Notes: generated by a model not told the origin, from the letters alone. Positions 7,951 to 16,997 are shown, numbered from the stretch's first letter. The stretch is 64,000 nucleotides of DNA from an uncultured Oscillospiraceae bacterium (GCA_934589525.1 CAKTOB010000001.1:62001-126000); one strand, 5' to 3'. Made by a program: numbers and translations.

Positions 7951-9280
7951 ATGAAGCCCTTACAAAAACGCCGGATCACCCCGGAGCTGCTGGTCTATCT
8001 GGGGATTTTTCTTTTTATATGGGTCTGCAACACCCTGACCCCCTACTACAGTGACGACTTTGGCTATCTCTACAGCTTCGCCACCGGGGAGCGCATCACC
8101 TCCCTTTGGGATATTTTCCCCTCCATGGCCGCCCATGCCCGGCTGCTCAACGGCCGCCTGACCGCCCATTTCCTGGTGCAGTTTTTTGGCATGTTCCCCA
8201 AGTGGGTCTTTGACCCGGTGAATACCCTGATGTTCCTGGCCCAGGGCTTTTTTCTCTGCCGCATCGCAACGAGCCCGGCCGGAAACAAGTGGAGCTGCCT
8301 GCTGACCGGGGTGGTCTTCACCGCCCTGTGGGTATATGAGCCCTCCTTCGGTCAGGTCAATCTGTGGTTTGACGGCTCCGTCAATTACCTCTGGGGCATC
8401 ACCCTGTCCCTGGGCTTCCTGCTGCCCTTTGTAAACTACTTTATGGAATGCCGCCTGCCCAAGGGAAAGGGCCGGTATCTGCTGCCGGTGCTGGCATTCT
8501 TTAGTGGCGCCTATTCCGAAACCGTTTCCGTGGCCGCCCTCTTTATGGCAGCTTTGCTGCTTCTGCTGGGCCACCGGCTGTGGAAGGACAAATGGGACCG
8601 ACTGCTTCTTACCATGGTGGGCCTGTGCTTCCTGGGCTATGTGACCATCTATCTGGCCCCGGCCCAGTGGAACAATAAAAGCGTGGCCTGGACCTTTTCT
8701 GCCCTTTTCTCCTCCTTTATCCTCACCACCAAGCAGTATCTGCACATGAAGGAGCTGCTGGGTGCCTTTATCGTTCTGCTGGTGCTCTGCCACTACACCC
8801 AGGTAGCCCCCCCGGCGGATCGCTTTGGCGGTAGTATTCTTCCTGGGGTCACTGGCTGCCAACTATATGATGACCTTTGCCTCTTACTATGTGGAGCGCT
8901 GCTGGTCCAGCGCCTTTGTGCTGCTGCTGTGCGCCGATGCCATTTTGTTGCAGCCGATTTTTGAAAACAAGCAGTACCAGGCCCTGTGCGCCGCCGGTGC
9001 GGCGGCACTGATGCTGCTGGCCATTCCCCAGTACCGGTATGGATTTTCCGCCATCAACCAGACCCACACCCTGGTCCGGGCCAACGAACAGCGCCTCCGG
9101 GACCAGGTGGCGGAAGGCTCCCGGGACATCGCCCTTCCCATGTTTGACTCGGATCTGCACTATTCCTTCGGCTATACCCTTTACTATCTGAAGACCAACA
9201 CCACCCAGGAGTGGCCCAATACCTACATGTCCCAGTACTACGGCGTGGACACCATCATCGGCTACTGGCCCCAGGATTAA
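7951..9280 (+). pseudogene. DUF6056-type multi-pass membrane protein, broken by a frameshift
   Basis: Two overlapping frames (7951-8964 and 8807-9280) together encode one protein of about 443 residues. The N-terminal part has YYSDDFGYLYS, LNGRLTAHF and several hydrophobic segments, as in the uncharacterised DUF6056 membrane family. The second frame continues with further membrane segments and a soluble tail ending in YWPQD. The switch falls at a run of seven C residues (8807-8813); deleting one C restores a single frame. It may be a real inactivating or phase-variable change, or a sequencing error. The start has AAAGGAGG upstream. It sits between the acs genes and acsV but has no evident link to them. 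Confidence 0.7.
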
Positions 9281-9309
9281 AGGCAACCGATAAAAAAATA
9301 TTGAGTCTC

Positions 9310-9338
9310 TGGACATTGGGAACGCCTTGTGTTATACT
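9310..9338 (+). promoter_or_regulatory. Sigma-A promoter of acsV
   Basis: TGGACA (9310-9315), 17 bases, TATACT (9333-9338). The reactivator and DUF3786 gene therefore probably form their own transcript. Confidence 0.6.
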
Positions 9339-9371
9339 GAAAAAAACTATACAAGAAAGAGGGAAGCATCT

Positions 9372-11300
9372 ATGCCCAAGGTCATTTTTGATATTGAAGG
9401 CAGCAAGCCCGTAACCGTCTCCTGCAACGTGGGGGACAATCTGCTGGAGCTGGCCCGGCGGAGCAATGTGGCCATTGACGCCCCCTGTTCCGGCAACGGC
9501 TCCTGCGGCAAGTGCCGGGTAAAGCTGACGGAAGGGGCGCTGGAAAGCATCCAGACCCGCCACATTTCCGACGAAGAATATGCCCAGGGCTGGCGGCTCA
9601 GCTGCAGCTCCAAGGTCATTGCCGACTGCACCGTCTTTGTGCCGGATATTGCCTCCGCTTACCAGAGCCGGATGAAGACCGCCGACCTGTCCAGCCCCCA
9701 GGAAGTGGCCATTTTCGACAAAGCCCAGGAGGATTTGAAGAAAAGCGGCATCCACTTTATCAATGATTTCCGCAGCGTGGTGGTCTCTATGGCAGAACCC
9801 ACCCTGGACGACACCATGCCCGACAACGAGCGGCTGACCTGGGCCCTCCAGGAAGCCCTGGGGGTTCAGGAGGTGTCCATTCCCTATACGGTGATGGTCC
9901 GGATGGCCTCCACCCTTCGGGAAAACAACTTCCGGGTCTGCGTCAAGGGCCGCCTGACAGGGGACCGGTTCCAGTGCATGGAAGTTTGCCCCCCGGAGAA
10001 TACCGGCATTTACGGCTGCGCCATCGACATTGGCACCACCACCGTGACCATGGTCATTGCGGACCTGACCTCCGGCAAGATCCTGGCCAAGGGCTCCTCC
10101 GGCAACGGCCAGATCCGTTACGGTGCGGACGTGATCAACCGCATTATTGAGCAGGGCAAGGACGGCGGCCGTAAAAAGCTGCAAAACGCCATTGTCAAAG
10201 AGACCCTGACCCCCATTATGGGCGGCCTGTGCAAGTCCGCTTCCCTGGACCCCAGAAGTATTCTCTCCCTGTGCGTGGGTGCCAACACCACCATGAACCA
10301 CCTGTTTGTAGGCGTGGATGCCCAGTCCGTCCGGATGGAGCCCTACATTCCCAGCTTCTTCCACTGGGATGGGCTGCTGGCCGGTGACGTAAAGCTCCCC
10401 GCCAACCCCCTGGCCCCGGTGCAGATTGCCCCCAACATCGGCTCCTATGTGGGCGGCGACATCACCGCCGGTACCCTGGCCTCCGGCATCTGGGACCGGG
10501 ACGAAATGAGCCTGTTTATCGACCTGGGCACCAACGGTGAAATCGTCTTCGGCAACCGGGACTTCCTGATGAGCTGCGCCTGCTCCGCGGGCCCCGCCTT
10601 TGAAGGCGGCGACATTTCCTGCGGCATGCGGGCAACAGACGGCGCCATCGAGGCCTGCACCATTGACAAAGATACCATGGACCCCACCCTCACCATTGTG
10701 GGCGATCCGGACCAGAAGCCCGTAGGCATCTGCGGCTCCGGCATCATTGACATCATCTCCGAGCTCTTCCGCTGCGGCATCATCAATGCCAAGGGCCTGT
10801 TTGTAAAGGAAGGCAGCCGCATTCGCCGGGATCACCACGGCATGGGCCGCTACGTCCTGGCAGAGCCCCAGGAAAGCGAGACCGAGCGGGAAATCTCCAT
10901 TAACGAGGTGGACATCGACAACTTCATCCGGGCCAAGGGCGCTATTTTCTCCGCCATTGAGACCCTGCTCAACAGCGTGGACATGAGCGTTGAGGGCATC
11001 GACGACGTATACGTTGCCGGCGGCATCGGCTCCGGCATCAACATGAAGAACGCCGTGAACATCGGCATGTTCCCGGATGTGCCCCTTGAAAAGTTCCACT
11101 ACATCGGAAACTCCTCCCTCACCGGCGCTTACTCCATGGTTATGAGCGATGACGCAGCCAAGAAGACCGCGGAGGTGGCCGCCAATATGACCTATCTGGA
11201 GCTTTCCACCCACCCGGGCTACATGGATTCCTTTGTAGCCGCCTGCTTCATCCCCCACACCGATTCCCGGTTGTTCCCCCACAGCCGCCAGGAGGCCTGA
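9372..11300 (+). CDS. acsV: Corrinoid protein reductive activator, ferredoxin plus ASKHA ATPase (AcsV/RACo-like)
   Basis: The 642-residue protein has an N-terminal 2Fe-2S ferredoxin domain (DAPCSGNGSCGKC, then a fourth Cys in LSCSSK), a middle linker domain and a C-terminal ASKHA-type ATPase domain (DIGTTTVTMVIADL; DLGTNGEIVFGN; VAGGIGSGI near the end). This is the DUF4445/RACo architecture, which uses ATP to drive electron transfer that restores inactive Co(II) corrinoid to Co(I). Its position after the corrinoid iron-sulfur protein genes fits AcsV. I chose ATG 9372 because the ferredoxin domain begins here and AGAGGGAAG lies upstream; the frame is open to 9327. The next gene starts 3 bases after the stop. 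Confidence 0.9.
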   Translation: MPKVIFDIEGSKPVTVSCNVGDNLLELARRSNVAIDAPCSGNGSCGKCRVKLTEGALESIQTRHISDEEYAQGWRLSCSSKVIADCTVFVPDIASAYQSRMKTADLSSPQEVAIFDKAQEDLKKSGIHFINDFRSVVVSMAEPTLDDTMPDNERLTWALQEALGVQEVSIPYTVMVRMASTLRENNFRVCVKGRLTGDRFQCMEVCPPENTGIYGCAIDIGTTTVTMVIADLTSGKILAKGSSGNGQIRYGADVINRIIEQGKDGGRKKLQNAIVKETLTPIMGGLCKSASLDPRSILSLCVGANTTMNHLFVGVDAQSVRMEPYIPSFFHWDGLLAGDVKLPANPLAPVQIAPNIGSYVGGDITAGTLASGIWDRDEMSLFIDLGTNGEIVFGNRDFLMSCACSAGPAFEGGDISCGMRATDGAIEACTIDKDTMDPTLTIVGDPDQKPVGICGSGIIDIISELFRCGIINAKGLFVKEGSRIRRDHHGMGRYVLAEPQESETEREISINEVDIDNFIRAKGAIFSAIETLLNSVDMSVEGIDDVYVAGGIGSGINMKNAVNIGMFPDVPLEKFHYIGNSSLTGAYSMVMSDDAAKKTAEVAANMTYLELSTHPGYMDSFVAACFIPHTDSRLFPHSRQEA

Positions 11301-11303
11301 CCA

Positions 11304-11915
11304 TTGGAAATTGAAAATCACAAAGAAGAAGTACCCTTTGCCCACTATGAGGCCCTGTACTGTGGGCTGGACCCCCAGGAGGTCACCGGCCGTCTGCCGG
11401 ACGTGACCTTTGACGGGGAAGGTTTTCACCTGACCCTCTTGGGCCGGACCTTTACGATCAGCTTTCCGGACTGCCAGTTTACCGCCCAGGATGGCGGGGC
11501 TCTGCCCCCTCTGCCCACCAGGACCTTCCTGCTGCGCTATCTGCTGGAAAGCAAGACCGTTCCCTTCGGCGGCAGCTGGAAGACCTTCCGGGAAATGCCC
11601 TGGGGTGAAATGTACATCGGCCCCTACACCGGCCGGGTGCTGACCCGGGCCGCCTTTACCTTCGGCACCCGGGTGGAGGCCTTCCGGGCCGCCGCGGAGA
11701 AAATGGGGGGCATTCCCCTGCCCCACGGAGACGCGGGCTACCAGTTTGACCTCATCGGCAGCTACCGGATGCAGCTGCTGGTCTGGGCCGGAGACGAGGA
11801 ATTTCCCCCCAGCGCCCAGGTGCTCTATTCCGACAACTTCTCCGAAGGCTTCGCCCCGGAGGACCGGGTGGTGGCGGGAGATATTCTGATCTCCACCGTT
11901 AAATCCAACTTCTGA
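11304..11915 (+). CDS. DUF3786 domain protein, TTG start
   Basis: The 203-residue soluble protein resembles DUF3786 (YEALYCGLDPQEVTGRLPDVTFDG, LLRYLLESKTVPFGGSWKTFRE), a family of unknown function that I associate with anaerobes carrying Wood-Ljungdahl genes. The start is TTG: AGGAGG at 11290-11295 is 8 bases upstream and no early in-frame ATG exists. It follows acsV by 3 bases and is surely co-transcribed with it, which suggests an accessory role in corrinoid or metal handling. There is no signal peptide and no obvious metal-binding cluster, so the function stays open. Confidence 0.8.
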   Translation: MEIENHKEEVPFAHYEALYCGLDPQEVTGRLPDVTFDGEGFHLTLLGRTFTISFPDCQFTAQDGGALPPLPTRTFLLRYLLESKTVPFGGSWKTFREMPWGEMYIGPYTGRVLTRAAFTFGTRVEAFRAAAEKMGGIPLPHGDAGYQFDLIGSYRMQLLVWAGDEEFPPSAQVLYSDNFSEGFAPEDRVVAGDILISTVKSNF

Positions 11916-11921
11916 TACGAA

Positions 11922-11964
11922 AAATCCGCACCTTTTGGAGGTTCAAACCAAAAGGTGCGGATTT
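11922..11964. terminator. Bidirectional terminator between acsV-DUF3786 and the metal ATPase
   Basis: A perfect 17-bp stem (11922-11938 with 11948-11964, AAATCCGCACC...GGTGCGGATTT) with U-rich ends on both strands lies between two convergent genes. Confidence 0.85.
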
Positions 11965-11991
11965 CTATTCGATTATTCGGAAACGCTTCAA

Positions 11992-13914
11992 TTACAGATT
12001 CTTCACCCACAGCGCCCGAATGGCGTTGAGGACTGCCAGGATCATGACACCCACGTCCGCAAAAATGGCGAACCACATATTGGAGATGCCCATGGCCGTC
12101 AGTACCAGGCACAAAAGCTTGACACCAATGGCAAAGACGATGTTCTGATGGACGATGCCCAGGCACTTTCTGGAGATTTTCACCGCCTTGGCAATGCTCA
12201 GGGGGTCGTCATCCATCAGCACCACGTCCGCCGCCTCAATGGCCGCGTCGGAGCCCATGGCCCCCATGGCAATGCCGATGTCCGCCCGGGACAGCACCGG
12301 GGCATCGTTGATGCCGTCGCCCACAAAGGCCACCTTGCCCTTGCGCTGCCCCTCCAGAAGCTCCTCCACCTTGGAAACCTTGTCCCCCGGAAGCAGCTCA
12401 CTGTAGACCGTGTCAATGCCCAGCTCCTTGGCCGTGGCCTGGGCCACTGCGTCAATGTCGCCGGTGAGCATGACGGTTTTGGTGATGCCCGCCCGACGCA
12501 GAGCCTCCATAGCCGGTTTGGCCGTGGGCTTGAGCAGATCGGAAATGACGATGTGCCCGGCGTAGGCCCCGTCAATGGCCACGTGGACAATGGTCCCCGT
12601 ATTGTGGCAGTCCCGGTATTCAATGCCCAGCCGCTTCATGAGCTTCCGGTTGCCGCAGGCCACGCTGTGGCCGTCTACCGCTGCGGTGACACCCTCGCCG
12701 CTGATCTCCTGAATGTCCGCCACCCGGCTCCGGTCCAGGGGGTGGCCGAAAGCATTTTGCAGACTCTTGGAAATGGGATGGGAGGAAGCGCTTTCCGCCA
12801 GAGCGGTGTACTCCAGCAGCCGCTCCTGGGCCAAGGTATTGTGATGGACCGCCGTCACCTCGAAAACGCCTCTGGTCAGGGTACCGGTTTTGTCAAAGAC
12901 CACCGTATTCACATCGGACAGGGTCTCTAAATAGTTGGAGCCCTTCACCAGCACCCCCGCCCGGCTGGCGCCGCCGATACCGGCGAAGAAGGTCAAAGGG
13001 ATGGAGATCACCAGGGCGCAGGGGCAGGACACCACCAGGAAGGTCAGGGCCCGGTAGACCCATTGACCCAATTGGGCGGGGCTGCCCAGAACCATGGCAA
13101 CAGCGGGCGGGATCAGGGCCAGAGCCAGGGCGGCGTAGCACACCACCGGGGTATAGACACGGGCGAACTTGGCGATAAAGTCCTCGGACTTGGACTTCCG
13201 GGAGGAGGCATTTTCCACCAGGTCCAGAATTTTGGACACGGTAGAGTCCCCAAACTCCTTGGTGGTGCGGATTTTCAGCAAGCCATTGAGGTTGATGCAG
13301 CCGCTGATGATCTCCTGGCCGGGGGCGGCATCTCTGGGGACACTTTCTCCCGTCAGGGCGGAGGTGTTGAGGCTGGAAGTGCCCTCTACCACCACGCCGT
13401 CAATGGGCACCTTTTCTCCCGGCTGGACCACAATGATGGAGCCCACTTCCACTTCCTCCGGGTCTACCTTTTCCAGAACACCCTCCCGCTCTATATTGGC
13501 GTAGTCCGGGCGAATGTCCATGAGCTCGCTGATATTCCGGCGGCTTTTGCCCACGGCGTAGCTCTGGAACAGCTCTCCCACCTGGTAGAACAGCATTACC
13601 GCAATGGCTTCCACATAGTCCCCGCCCAGAGCGGTGCCGTCTTTATAAATGGCCAGAGTCAGGGCTCCCAGGGTGGCCACCGCCATCAGGAAGCACTCGT
13701 CAAAGACCTGCCGGTTCCGAATGCCCTTCCAGGCCTTTTTCAGAATGTCCCAGCCGATGATATAGTACACCACCAGATACAGCCCCAGCCGCAGCCAGCG
13801 GCCAAAGGGCCCGAAGGCATCCATATAAAAGGTTTTGGGGATCAGCTCCAGCACCACCAGCAGCGCCGCCGCGATCAAAATATGGGTCAGCGCTTTTTTC
13901 TGTTTTTTCGTCAT
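11992..13914 (-). CDS. P1B-type heavy-metal-translocating ATPase (Zn/Cd/Pb class) lacking an HMA domain
   Basis: The 640-residue membrane ATPase carries the P1B signatures: TGES actuator motif, SCPCALVISIPL (CPC in the transport helix), DKTGTLTRG phosphorylation site, SSHP and GDGINDAPVL. An Asp in the last membrane helix (FADVGVMILAVLNAIR) points to the Zn/Cd/Pb (ZntA/CadA) class rather than copper. The protein begins almost directly with membrane helices, so the usual N-terminal metal-binding domain is absent; that domain is encoded by the small gene 73 bases upstream. AGGAG lies 8 bases before the ATG. It would export divalent metals from the cytoplasm. Confidence 0.9.
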   Translation of the reverse strand: MTKKQKKALTHILIAAALLVVLELIPKTFYMDAFGPFGRWLRLGLYLVVYYIIGWDILKKAWKGIRNRQVFDECFLMAVATLGALTLAIYKDGTALGGDYVEAIAVMLFYQVGELFQSYAVGKSRRNISELMDIRPDYANIEREGVLEKVDPEEVEVGSIIVVQPGEKVPIDGVVVEGTSSLNTSALTGESVPRDAAPGQEIISGCINLNGLLKIRTTKEFGDSTVSKILDLVENASSRKSKSEDFIAKFARVYTPVVCYAALALALIPPAVAMVLGSPAQLGQWVYRALTFLVVSCPCALVISIPLTFFAGIGGASRAGVLVKGSNYLETLSDVNTVVFDKTGTLTRGVFEVTAVHHNTLAQERLLEYTALAESASSHPISKSLQNAFGHPLDRSRVADIQEISGEGVTAAVDGHSVACGNRKLMKRLGIEYRDCHNTGTIVHVAIDGAYAGHIVISDLLKPTAKPAMEALRRAGITKTVMLTGDIDAVAQATAKELGIDTVYSELLPGDKVSKVEELLEGQRKGKVAFVGDGINDAPVLSRADIGIAMGAMGSDAAIEAADVVLMDDDPLSIAKAVKISRKCLGIVHQNIVFAIGVKLLCLVLTAMGISNMWFAIFADVGVMILAVLNAIRALWVKNL

Positions 13915-13987
13915 AGGGCACAGCTCCTCTCAAAAAACCGGGGCAAGCCAGAGCACCCACGCCGCTGGACCTTGCCCCAGGAAAGAC

Positions 13988-14206
13988 TCAAATGTAAATC
14001 TCGCAGTCGTCCTCGACCTTCTTGCAGTTGGCAAGGACATGCTCCATGGTGGCCTTCACGTCGGCCCCATCCTCAAATTCCACGATCATTTTCAGGGCCA
14101 TAAAATTCACGGTGCAGTTCTTCACACCCTGGGTGGCCTTGGCGGCATCCTCCATCTTATTGGCGCAGTTGGCGCAGTCCACTTCGATCTTGTAGGTCTT
14201 TTTCAT
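13988..14206 (-). CDS. Stand-alone heavy-metal-associated (HMA) domain protein
   Basis: The 72-residue protein is a single ferredoxin-fold HMA domain with CANC (a CxxC metal site) at the usual place after the first strand, and a Cys-containing acidic C-terminal end (KKVEDDCEIYI). It is the first gene of the transcript that continues into the P1B ATPase. It probably acts as metallochaperone or as the detached N-terminal domain of that ATPase. AAAGGAG precedes the ATG at 14206. Confidence 0.88.
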   Translation of the reverse strand: MKKTYKIEVDCANCANKMEDAAKATQGVKNCTVNFMALKMIVEFEDGADVKATMEHVLANCKKVEDDCEIYI

Positions 14207-14222
14207 TGGGAAGGCTCCTTTA

Positions 14223-14271
14223 CGTTTTTGATTTAACGATTAAATAACCGTTGAATTGTTACATTCCAATC
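14223..14271 (-). promoter_or_regulatory. Putative promoter and operator of the HMA/metal ATPase operon
   Basis: On the minus strand a TTGGAA-type -35 and TATTTA-type -10, 17 bases apart, overlap the inverted repeat AACGGTTATTTAATCGTT. The overlap suggests control by a metal-sensing repressor such as an ArsR-type protein, but none is encoded nearby. Confidence 0.4.
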
Positions 14272-14334
14272 ATACCACGTTTCTAGGAAATGTCAATGGG
14301 GTTTTCAGAAAAATTTTCCGACGTTCAAACCGGC

Positions 14335-15042
14335 GCAACCGTAGGAAACGGCCTATGTGCCGTTCCGGGGGACGTTGCGGATATAACCCGTGTGGATGAA
14401 TGGAACCACGCCATGTAGCGGCGGCAACCTGCCGCCATCCAGCCCCGGCCAGGGGCTGGTCACGTTGCAAATATAATCTGTGCGGATGAACGGTACCACC
14501 CACCAGCGAAACCGTAGGGAACGGCCTATGTGCCGTTCCGCTACGTTTCAGGATGGAACCGTTATCGATAAAAACCAGACACGTCCCCCCTTTTGTCATT
14601 CCGACCGTAGCGAAGCGGAGCGGAGGAATCCACCACGTTGGATGATGTACCAACACAAGGTAAAGCTTGCTGCTTGAGTAGATCCCTCCGCTCGTTTCAC
14701 TCGGTCGGGATGACATATCGGAGTGTGGTTCCGTTCGACCGCACGGGTTATATTCGGGGCGTTCCCATGGCGATGAATCATCGCCGCTACATTGTACCGT
14801 GTATTGGGTGGTACCGTTCATCCGCACGGGTTGTATTCGGGACGTTTCCGGAACGGCACATAGGCCGTTCCCTACGGTTTCGCTGACAGGTTTGTTTTTT
14901 CAACTGTCGTCGTTAAAAAACGTCCGTTTTTTGCCCCGTGCGATCAAAGGGGCCACGCCCCGAAACGCAAAACTGTCAACTTTCAACTTTCAACTGTCAA
15001 CTCTCTCCAATTGTCAATTGTCCATTGTCAATTGTCAATTCA
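14335..15042. repeat. Mosaic intergenic repeat block 2
   Basis: The largest block in the window. Cores in order: GTAGGGAACGGCC...CCGTTCC (14342-14370), GCGGCGGCAACCTGCCGCC (14416-14436), the first core again (14514-14541), a 122-bp near-palindrome from TGTCATTCCGACC to its reverse complement (14594-14715), GGCGATGAATCATCGCC (14768-14794) and an inverted first core (14848-14876). Linkers of about 40 bases (AACGT..AATATAACC..TGCGGATGAACGGTACC or its complement) join them. It ends in TGTCAAC/TGTCAAT heptads (14970-15042). The open frames in 14270-14890 are made of repeat sequence and are not credible genes. Confidence 0.8.
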
Positions 15043-15103
15043 AAAAATAACCGTCCGCTCCTTTCCATCCCACACATCTTTTCAATTTTTTTGGGAATAG
15101 CGG

Positions 15104-15132
15104 TAGAAAAAAGTGAAAACCTATGATATAAT
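15104..15132 (+). promoter_or_regulatory. Sigma-A promoter of the transketolase genes
   Basis: A weak -35 TAGAAA (15104-15109), 17 bases, and a consensus TATAAT (15127-15132). Confidence 0.55.
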
Positions 15133-15195
15133 GTCGGAAGTTTGTGCAGTCCTACTGCAATTTATACCAATCTTAGGGATGGAAGGTGCGTTTTT

Positions 15196-16050
15196 TTGAC
15201 AGAAGAAATGAAACTCGACTTGCGGAAGAAGGCCTGTCAGGTTCGCATGGGGATCATTGCGTCCACCCACAGCGCCAAGGCCGGTCATCCCGGCGGTAGT
15301 TTGTCCGCCGCGGATCTGTTCGCCTATCTGTATAACCGGGAGCTGCGGATCGACCCCAAGGAGCCCCAGAAGGCTGACCGGGACCGGTTTGTGCTCTCCA
15401 AGGGACACACCGCCCCGGGTCTTTATTCCGCTCTGGCTTATCGGGGCTTCTTCCCCGTGGAGGACCTGCTGACCCTGCGGCATATCGGCAGCTTCCTGCA
15501 GGGCCACCCCAATATGAATACGGTGCCCGGTGTGGATATGTCCACCGGCAGCCTGGGTCAGGGCATCTCCGCCGCCGCGGGCATGGCCAAGGGCGCCAAG
15601 TTCCTGAATCAGCCCATCAACGTCTACACCCTGCTGGGTGACGGTGAGATCGCCGAGGGTCAGGTCTGGGAGGCGCTGATGTTCGCCGCCCACTATCACC
15701 TGGATAACCTGTGCGTCATCATTGACCTGAACGGCCTGCAAATTGACGGCCGGACCTGTGACGTCATGAACTCCGCCCCGGTGGACGAAAAGTGCAAGGC
15801 TTTCGGCTGCAACGTCATCACCATTGACGGCCACGACTTTGACCAGATCGAGGAGGCTTTCGCCTTCTTCCATCAGGCCCAGGGTTCCGGCAAGCCCACC
15901 TGCATTCTCATGAACACCGTCAAGGGCAAGGGCGTCAGCTTCATGGAAAACCAGGCCGGTTGGCATGGCAAGGCACCCAACGATGAGGAATACAAGATCG
16001 CTATGGACGAGCTGACCGCAGCCATGGCAGAACTGGAGGCAGCCAAATGA
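15196..16050 (+). CDS. Transketolase, N-terminal (thiamine diphosphate-binding) subunit
   Basis: About 284 residues covering the ThDP/Mg-binding half of transketolase: HSAKAGHPGGSLSAADLFAYLY, SKGHTAPGLYSALAYRGFF, MSTGSLGQG and GDGEIAEGQVWEAL followed by IIDLNGLQIDG. The pyrimidine-binding half is the next gene; this split is common in clostridia. I prefer the TTG at 15196 as start because GGAAGG lies 9 bases upstream; the in-frame ATG at 15208 has a poorer site. The stop overlaps the next start (ATGA). It acts in the non-oxidative pentose phosphate pathway. Confidence 0.92.
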   Translation: MTEEMKLDLRKKACQVRMGIIASTHSAKAGHPGGSLSAADLFAYLYNRELRIDPKEPQKADRDRFVLSKGHTAPGLYSALAYRGFFPVEDLLTLRHIGSFLQGHPNMNTVPGVDMSTGSLGQGISAAAGMAKGAKFLNQPINVYTLLGDGEIAEGQVWEALMFAAHYHLDNLCVIIDLNGLQIDGRTCDVMNSAPVDEKCKAFGCNVITIDGHDFDQIEEAFAFFHQAQGSGKPTCILMNTVKGKGVSFMENQAGWHGKAPNDEEYKIAMDELTAAMAELEAAK

Positions 16051-16991
16051 GTGAAGTCAAGAAAATCGCCACCCGTGACAGCTACGGCAACGCCCTGGTA
16101 GAGCTGGCCCGGAACGGGGCCGACGATCTGGTGGTCCTGGATGCGGACCTGGCCGGTGCCACCAAAACCGGCACCTTCAAGAAGGCCTTCCCGGACCGGC
16201 ACTTTAACTGCGGCATTGCCGAAGAGAACATGGTGGGTGTGGCCGCAGGCCTTTCTACCATGGGTCTGGTGCCCTTTGCCAGCAGCTTTGCCATGTTCGC
16301 CGCAGGCCGTGCCTATGAGCAGATCCGCAACTCCGTGGGCTACCCCCACCTGAATGTGAAGATTGCGGCTTCCCACGGCGGTATTTCCGTCGGCGAGGAC
16401 GGCGCCAGCCACCAGTGCTGCGAGGATTTTGCCCTGATGCGCACCATCCCCGGCATGACTGTCCTGTGCCCCAGCGACGATGTGGAAGCCAAGGCCGCCG
16501 TGAAGGCCGCCTATGCCCACAAGGGCCCGGTGTATATCCGTCTGGGCCGTCTGGCCGTGCCCGTGTTCCATGACGAGGAGACCTTCACCTTCACCCTGGG
16601 CAAGGGCGAGCAGCTGACCGCGGGCAATGACATTGCCATCATCGCCACGGGCCTGATGGTCAACGAGGCCCGGATCGCCGCGGAGAACCTGGAATCCGCC
16701 GGCATCCACGCCCGGGTCATCAACATCTGCACCATTAAGCCCCTGGATGAGGAGATCGTCCTGAAGGCCGCCCGGGAGTGCGGTAAGGTCATCACCTGCG
16801 AGGAGCACAACATCATCGGCGGTCTGGGTGAAGCCGTGGCCGCCCTGCTGAGCGAGCGCTGCCCCACCCCCCTGCGCCGCATCGGTGTCAACGATGTCTT
16901 CGGTCACTCCGGCCCCGCCCTGGCCCTGCTGAAGCAGTTCGGCCTCAGTGCGGAGCACATCGAAGAAGTGGCAAAGGATATGCTGAAGTAA
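16047..16991 (+). CDS. Transketolase, C-terminal subunit
   Basis: The 314-residue partner carries the transketolase pyrimidine-binding domain (MATRDSYG-type start, NCGIAEENMVGVAAGLSTMG with the catalytic Glu, ASHGGISVGEDGASHQ) and the C-terminal regulatory domain (TAGNDIAIIATGLMVNEA). It overlaps the N-terminal subunit by 4 bases, giving coupled translation of the two halves. Confidence 0.93.
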   Translation: MSEVKKIATRDSYGNALVELARNGADDLVVLDADLAGATKTGTFKKAFPDRHFNCGIAEENMVGVAAGLSTMGLVPFASSFAMFAAGRAYEQIRNSVGYPHLNVKIAASHGGISVGEDGASHQCCEDFALMRTIPGMTVLCPSDDVEAKAAVKAAYAHKGPVYIRLGRLAVPVFHDEETFTFTLGKGEQLTAGNDIAIIATGLMVNEARIAAENLESAGIHARVINICTIKPLDEEIVLKAARECGKVITCEEHNIIGGLGEAVAALLSERCPTPLRRIGVNDVFGHSGPALALLKQFGLSAEHIEEVAKDMLK

Positions 16992-16997
16992 ATCCTG

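Noticed and set aside
13063..14103. A 346-codon plus-strand frame across the metal ATPase
   Set aside because: Antisense shadow; the minus strand has all P1B motifs.
14270..14827. A 185-codon frame in repeat block 2
   Set aside because: It is translated from the linker and core repeats and has counterparts in the other blocks, with no family match.
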